Source: Sulfurovum sp.
Lineage (GTDB): Bacteria > Campylobacterota > Campylobacteria > Campylobacterales > Sulfurovaceae
Reading direction: 5' to 3'
Assembly: GCA_002733215.1 (NCBI GenBank)
Contig: NVUY01000001.1
Location: 1 to 47,135 of the forward strand
Length of the DNA: 47,135 nt
This document shows positions 42,986 to 47,135 of the stretch, in pieces (positions within the stretch are counted from its first letter, which is position 1; each line of letters starts with the position of its first letter). A program made the position numbers and the translations under genes. The notes beneath the pieces were generated by a model, which saw only the letters and a program-made list of their open reading frames with translations, searched no databases and had not been told where the DNA came from.

Positions 42986-44107
42986 TTATTTTTGCATTTT
43001 TGCTATGCGTTCCAACGCTTCTCTTGTTTTGTCTGCTTCATACACAAGTGCAAGCCTCACATACCCTTGTCCTTCACCCTCACGACCCAAAAATGAGCCA
43101 GGAATTACTTTGAGGTTATACTCTTCATAAAGTCTTGTAGTAAAGGCTATCTCATCTTCTACTTTAAGCCAAATGTAAAAGGTTGCTTCCGGTGCATCCA
43201 AGCCCAACACTTCTTTAGCCGCTTCAAAGTTGGCCTTGTATTTGGCTCTAAACCCGTCTACATGTTTTTGGTCTGCCCATGCCGCTGCGGCTGCATGCTG
43301 AAGGGGAAGTGGTGAAGCACAACCGACATAGGTTCTGTAGACCATATACGCTTTCAGTATCTCTGCATCTCCGGCGATGAAACCCGAACGTAGTCCCGGA
43401 GCAGAGGAACGTTTAGAGGCAGAATTGATCACCAATATATTTTTAAAGTTTTCATTTCCTACTTCCATGCTGGCATTCAGAAGTGAGGGTAAAGGTTCAT
43501 CCAGATACAGATCTGCATAACACTCATCATTCATCAGTACAAAATCATATTTAAGTGCCAAGGTTACCCATTTTTTCAAATCATTCATAGGCATTACGGA
43601 GGAAGTAGGATTGTTAGGTGAGTTCAGAATGACAAAGTCCGCTCGGGCGAGTGCTTCTTCATCTACCTCAGGCTGAAAATCATTGGAAGCATTCAAATTC
43701 AAATAGATCACCTCAGCCCTGCATGCTTTAGCTGCACCCTCATAGATCTGATAAAAAGGATTAGGAAACACCATCACCGGGTCTTTCACATCATGCAGTA
43801 GAAACTGGGGAAAGTTGAAAAGTACTTCTCTTGTTCCAAAAGTCGGGATGATCTGTGTATTGTCAAGCGTCAGTCCAAAACGGTTTTTGTTATAGCGCAG
43901 CATCGCTTCTCTAAGCTCTGCCCCACCTGCAGTTTTAGGATACTTGTTGAGTAGCGCCGATGCATCGTTCAGCGCAGCAACTATAAATCCGGGAGTCTCA
44001 AACTGAGGTTCCCCGATCGTCAGGCTGAGCGGCGTATACTCAGAGCTGGGTGTCACATCTTTAAGCAGTTGATTCAGTTTCTCAAAAGGGTAGGTTTCGA
44101 AGTTCAT
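42986..44107 (-). CDS. dapC: succinyldiaminopimelate transaminase-like aminotransferase
   Basis: PLP-dependent fold type I aminotransferase (373 aa). Motifs: SLTIGEPQFETP, TAGGAELREAM, NSPNNPTSSVM, MNDECYADLY and the PLP-lysine segment NSASKRSSAPGLRSGF. Campylobacterota use a protein of this group at the DapC step of lysine/diaminopimelate synthesis. The exact substrate is by family inference; a general aspartate-type aminotransferase is the alternative. Confidence 0.8.
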   Translation of the reverse strand: MNFETYPFEKLNQLLKDVTPSSEYTPLSLTIGEPQFETPGFIVAALNDASALLNKYPKTAGGAELREAMLRYNKNRFGLTLDNTQIIPTFGTREVLFNFPQFLLHDVKDPVMVFPNPFYQIYEGAAKACRAEVIYLNLNASNDFQPEVDEEALARADFVILNSPNNPTSSVMPMNDLKKWVTLALKYDFVLMNDECYADLYLDEPLPSLLNASMEVGNENFKNILVINSASKRSSAPGLRSGFIAGDAEILKAYMVYRTYVGCASPLPLQHAAAAAWADQKHVDGFRAKYKANFEAAKEVLGLDAPEATFYIWLKVEDEIAFTTRLYEEYNLKVIPGSFLGREGEGQGYVRLALVYEADKTREALERIAKMQK

Positions 44108-44177
44108 ATTTGCCCTGTTATTTCTATTTAAATTGCTAGGATTATAACGTAGTTGGGGTTAAGGACACATCTAAAAA

Positions 44178-45941
44178 TTAAAACGTACTGATAAAGGCTT
44201 TTTTGTTTAAATTCTTCTGTACTTTTGCCAATACTCTTCTTGCATTTTTTTCGTTCTCATAAGGGCCTACTAATACCTTATAGCTCTTGTCTCTCAATAC
44301 TTTATAGTCCAGTCCATAATTTTTGATATCAGTTAAATACTTCTTATTGGGTGCGGAGGAAAAAGAGCCTACCTGTACATAATACTTTTGAGCTAAACTT
44401 GAACTTCTTGGCGCTGTTGTAGTTTCAACATCTGAAAATATATTCTGTACTCTGGTCTTTTGGACTGGCGTTTGTTTAGTCACAGGCTTTAAGGATACTG
44501 TTTTTTTCGTTTGCATGATCTTTGCCGGAGACTTACGCGAAGGTTTGGCAGAAGTTTTCACCAGCCATGCCATGATCTGATTTTGAAGTTTGGCACCACG
44601 GTATCTTGACTTTGGACTGTTCACAAGGATAACCACCGTGTAAAGCTTCCCTTTTTTGTTTTTTACATACCCGCTTATGTTCTTTACCCGATTAACAGTA
44701 CCTGTCTTCATCCATGCACGATTCTTGACAACCGTATGTCTAAAACGACGTTTGATGGTACCGTCAACCCCGGCTATGGAGAGTGTCTGCATCCATCGGG
44801 ACCCGTAACGGTCATAGGCATTATCAAGCATATAGGACAAAAGCTTTGCATTCAGTTTTGCGACACGTGAAAGTCCACTTCCGTTGTCAACTCTTAACAC
44901 ACCCTTTCCCAATGCACCTTTGGAACTTAAGATCTTCTCGATGGCCGATCTCCCTTTTCCCATGGTCGCGGGGGCACCATAGACTTTTGCACCCAAAAGC
45001 AATAAAAGCTGCCGTGCATAGAGATTATTACTTTTTTTAGCCGTTTTGGAAACGATCTTTTCCAAAGAGCTGGAATAATAAGTAAAAAGATCCCTGGCAT
45101 TTTGCGATATCCTTTCCAGTTTTAAGGTCCCCCCTACTTTTACACCTTCACTCTTAAGTTTCGCTTTGAGCGCATAATAAAATGATTTATAAGGCTTGGT
45201 AATGACTTTACAAATGTTGCGTTTCCCACAGCGTTTGGAAATCTTGCCTTTAAGTATCACCTTGGGCATCACTTCATTTTTCTCTATTCTGACACCTGGC
45301 CAGGAGTATCTTCCTTTACAGGGCTTGTTGACGTATTGAAGTTGATTGACAACCTTATAACTTTCGTCTGAATTTTTTTTGTATACACTCTTTTTGTTGG
45401 GTGTTACACAGACCGTAGAGATACGTTCATTGAACATCATGGCATCAGGCATGGCATTATAGGCACTGTAAGTATGCTTATCGAACCCGGAATTATCTTT
45501 ATTACCTACTTTGAAATAAGTTCTGTCTATGACGATATCCCCTGTGATCCTCTTTATACCCTTAGCACGGATATGCGACACGATCTCTACAAGGTCTCTG
45601 TCATTCAGGGTAGGATCACCAAATCCTTTGATCAGCAGATCTCCATGAAGTACAGCGTTTTTCAGGGTACCTCTTGTGTAAAACTTCGTAGGCCATCGGT
45701 AATCAAATCCCAGTTTCAACACAGCCGCATAGGTTGTCATGATTTTAATAACAGAGGCAGGAATACGCGTTTTTTCTGCATTCAGTGACGCAACGACTTT
45801 GCCTCCCCTCCCCGCTTCTTTGATATAAATACTGATATCTTTCTTCGCAATACCTGACTGTCTGATATACTCCACGATCGTTTGCGGCATAGCATGCAGC
45901 CACACAGACAGAATAAGTGTCACAAATAATAATTTTTTCAA
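44178..45941 (-). CDS. dacB: PBP4-type D-alanyl-D-alanine carboxypeptidase with C-terminal SPOR domain
   Basis: Periplasmic peptidoglycan carboxypeptidase/endopeptidase of peptidase family S13 (587 aa). Signal peptide at 1-17. Catalytic motifs: SxxK with Ser63/Lys66 in PASVIKIMTT, SxN in KKSNNLYARQL, and KTG in WMKTGTVNR. A basic linker leads to a SPOR domain at ~515-587 (YYVQVGSFSSAPNKKYL, VLVGPYENEKNAR), which binds denuded glycan at division sites. The S13-SPOR fusion is unusual compared with E. coli PBP4 and suggests septal recruitment. The start overlaps the end of the C-S lyase gene. Confidence 0.92.
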   Translation of the reverse strand: MKKLLFVTLILSVWLHAMPQTIVEYIRQSGIAKKDISIYIKEAGRGGKVVASLNAEKTRIPASVIKIMTTYAAVLKLGFDYRWPTKFYTRGTLKNAVLHGDLLIKGFGDPTLNDRDLVEIVSHIRAKGIKRITGDIVIDRTYFKVGNKDNSGFDKHTYSAYNAMPDAMMFNERISTVCVTPNKKSVYKKNSDESYKVVNQLQYVNKPCKGRYSWPGVRIEKNEVMPKVILKGKISKRCGKRNICKVITKPYKSFYYALKAKLKSEGVKVGGTLKLERISQNARDLFTYYSSSLEKIVSKTAKKSNNLYARQLLLLLGAKVYGAPATMGKGRSAIEKILSSKGALGKGVLRVDNGSGLSRVAKLNAKLLSYMLDNAYDRYGSRWMQTLSIAGVDGTIKRRFRHTVVKNRAWMKTGTVNRVKNISGYVKNKKGKLYTVVILVNSPKSRYRGAKLQNQIMAWLVKTSAKPSRKSPAKIMQTKKTVSLKPVTKQTPVQKTRVQNIFSDVETTTAPRSSSLAQKYYVQVGSFSSAPNKKYLTDIKNYGLDYKVLRDKSYKVLVGPYENEKNARRVLAKVQKNLNKKAFISTF

Positions 45942-47107
45942 TTTTCTTCCTTATAGGCATGAAGCAGCCGCTGCATTGCCTCTTCTAACACTTTTTTTGA
46001 TGTACCCACATTCAAACGCATGAACCCTTCTCCCGCAGCGCCAAAACTTTTTCCGTCATTGAGTCCGAGTTTTGCTTTGTAAATGAAAAAATCCACTACT
46101 TTTTCATGAGACAGACCCAGCTCTTTACAGTCAAGCCACATTAAAAAAGTTGCTTCCGTAGGGACAGCACGTATGGGTATCTGATGTTCTTCTAAAAATA
46201 TTTTAACATAAGTAATATTTGAGTTTAAATGTATTTTTAAACTCTCCAGCCATGTTTCCCCCTCACTGTAGGCACTCATCAATGCTTCTATGCCAAAAGG
46301 ATTCCCATTGGTGATGCCTGATTTGTTCTGCTCTATTCTGTATGCCTGACGCAATTTCAGATCTGGGATGATGGCATAAGAAGTGTTCAAACCCGCCACG
46401 TTAAAGGTTTTGGAAGGGGCATTCAAGATGACACAGTGATGCATCATTTTCTCAAAACTGCTTATTGAGTGATGCATTTGTTCATACACCACATCTGCAT
46501 GGATCTCATCGGAAATGATGAGTACCTCATTTGCCAAACAGATATCGATGAGCCTCTCCAACTCTTCTTTACTCCATGCACGTCCTGTAGGATTATGCGG
46601 AGAACAAAGTAAAAATAGTTTTGCCTCTTTTGCCTTGGCTTCAAAATCCTCATAATCTATATGATATTCACCATTTTCATAGACAAGTGTGTTGTCAAGT
46701 ACTCTTCTGTTTTTGTGTTTTACAGAACTGGAAAAAGGGGCATAAAGCGGTGTTTGTATAAGTATGCCATCCTCTGCTTCGCTATAGGCAGTGATCGCAA
46801 AATTCAAAGAAGGCACCACCCCGTAACAGGGGACAATCCACTCTTTTTCTATGTGCCAGTCAAAACGTTTTTGCATCCATGACTGTATGGCATCAAAATA
46901 CTCTGGAGGATACACCGTATAGCCATAGACAGGATGTGCCGCACGTTTTGCTAACGTTTTTTGTACACAGTCAGGAGAAGCCAAATCCATATCTGCCACC
47001 CATAAAGGCAAGAGATCGTCTGTAGCAAATTTCTTGATGGCATCGTCATATTTTGTGCTGTAAGTGCCTTCACGATTTACGGTCTGAAACATTTTCACTT
47101 TTTCCAT
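45938..47107 (-). CDS. MalY/PatB-family PLP-dependent C-S lyase (cystathionine beta-lyase-like)
   Basis: Fold type I PLP enzyme (389 aa). N-terminal DLLPLWVADMDLASP is typical of MalY/PatB. Other motifs: LCSPHNPTGRAW, ISDEIHADVVY, and the PLP lysine in LNAPSKTFNVAGL. These enzymes cleave cystathionine or cysteine to pyruvate, ammonia and a thiol, supporting methionine synthesis. The ATG at 47107 follows AAGAG; an in-frame ATG at 47092 is possible. The window ends 28 bp upstream. Confidence 0.87.
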   Translation of the reverse strand: MEKVKMFQTVNREGTYSTKYDDAIKKFATDDLLPLWVADMDLASPDCVQKTLAKRAAHPVYGYTVYPPEYFDAIQSWMQKRFDWHIEKEWIVPCYGVVPSLNFAITAYSEAEDGILIQTPLYAPFSSSVKHKNRRVLDNTLVYENGEYHIDYEDFEAKAKEAKLFLLCSPHNPTGRAWSKEELERLIDICLANEVLIISDEIHADVVYEQMHHSISSFEKMMHHCVILNAPSKTFNVAGLNTSYAIIPDLKLRQAYRIEQNKSGITNGNPFGIEALMSAYSEGETWLESLKIHLNSNITYVKIFLEEHQIPIRAVPTEATFLMWLDCKELGLSHEKVVDFFIYKAKLGLNDGKSFGAAGEGFMRLNVGTSKKVLEEAMQRLLHAYKEEN

Positions 47108-47135
47108 TTTTTAATCTCTTATCTTTTTTCCCAAA

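Overview
The window reads as a chromosome segment of a Campylobacterota (epsilonproteobacterial) chemolithotroph, most likely a Sulfurovum- or Sulfurimonas-like organism. This is inferred from gene content and order: nrfHAIJ with a fused CcsBA-type haem ligase, frdCAB in the Wolinella order, a Campylobacterota-type hydABCD hydrogenase operon, short-form HisG, MutS2, a XerH-like recombinase and low G+C intergenic DNA. Almost everything lies on the minus strand. Only rpsR, a Fic gene and adk are on the plus strand. No tRNA, rRNA, CRISPR array, prophage or transposase gene was seen.

Layout. 31-6829: a five-gene peptide-type ABC importer operon (solute-binding protein, two permeases, double ATPase) ending in a HAD phosphatase. 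6885-11872: nrfH-nrfA-nrfI-nrfJ, periplasmic nitrite ammonification; its promoter has a perfect FNR/CRP-type box centred at -41.5 and a 15-bp-arm palindrome covering the start of transcription. 12076-18806: a membrane-bound group 1 [NiFe] uptake hydrogenase (hydA, hydB, hydC), a HydD-type maturation protease and a HypF-like protein. 18807-19648: an 842-bp regulatory region with four TGAAT-N4-ATTCA-type sites and three tandem ~100-bp units bounded by inverted repeats. 19649-22484: a second, cytosolic group 2 [NiFe] hydrogenase (two subunits) headed by a TetR regulator. 22788-24429: rpsR and a Fic AMPylator. 24449-29297: methyltransferase, hisG, coaX, an unknown gene, a tyrosine recombinase and a BamB-like/YfgM-like pair. 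29355-36516: sbcC, sbcD, mutS2. 36525-40016: fumarate reductase frdCAB. 40205-47107: adk, murC, an unknown gene, a dapC-like aminotransferase, a PBP4-type carboxypeptidase with a SPOR domain, and a MalY-like C-S lyase.

Physiology. Hydrogenase (H2 to quinone through the HydC cytochrome b), quinol-nitrite reductase (NrfHA) and fumarate reductase (FrdCAB) together give H2-driven anaerobic respiration. The cytosolic group 2 enzyme could reduce a soluble carrier for CO2 fixation or act as a sensor.

The most unusual material is the hydrogenase block. The group 1 small subunit has Asn where the second proximal-cluster Cys is expected. The large subunit has a ~52-residue Ala/His-rich N-terminal extension. 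The protease has lost two of its three nickel-binding residues although its substrate keeps the C-terminal tail. The HypF-like protein keeps the zinc fingers but has degenerate Kae1 motifs. The same palindrome occurs upstream of hydA and at the nrf promoter, pointing to one regulator, possibly the neighbouring TetR protein, controlling electron donor and acceptor enzymes together.
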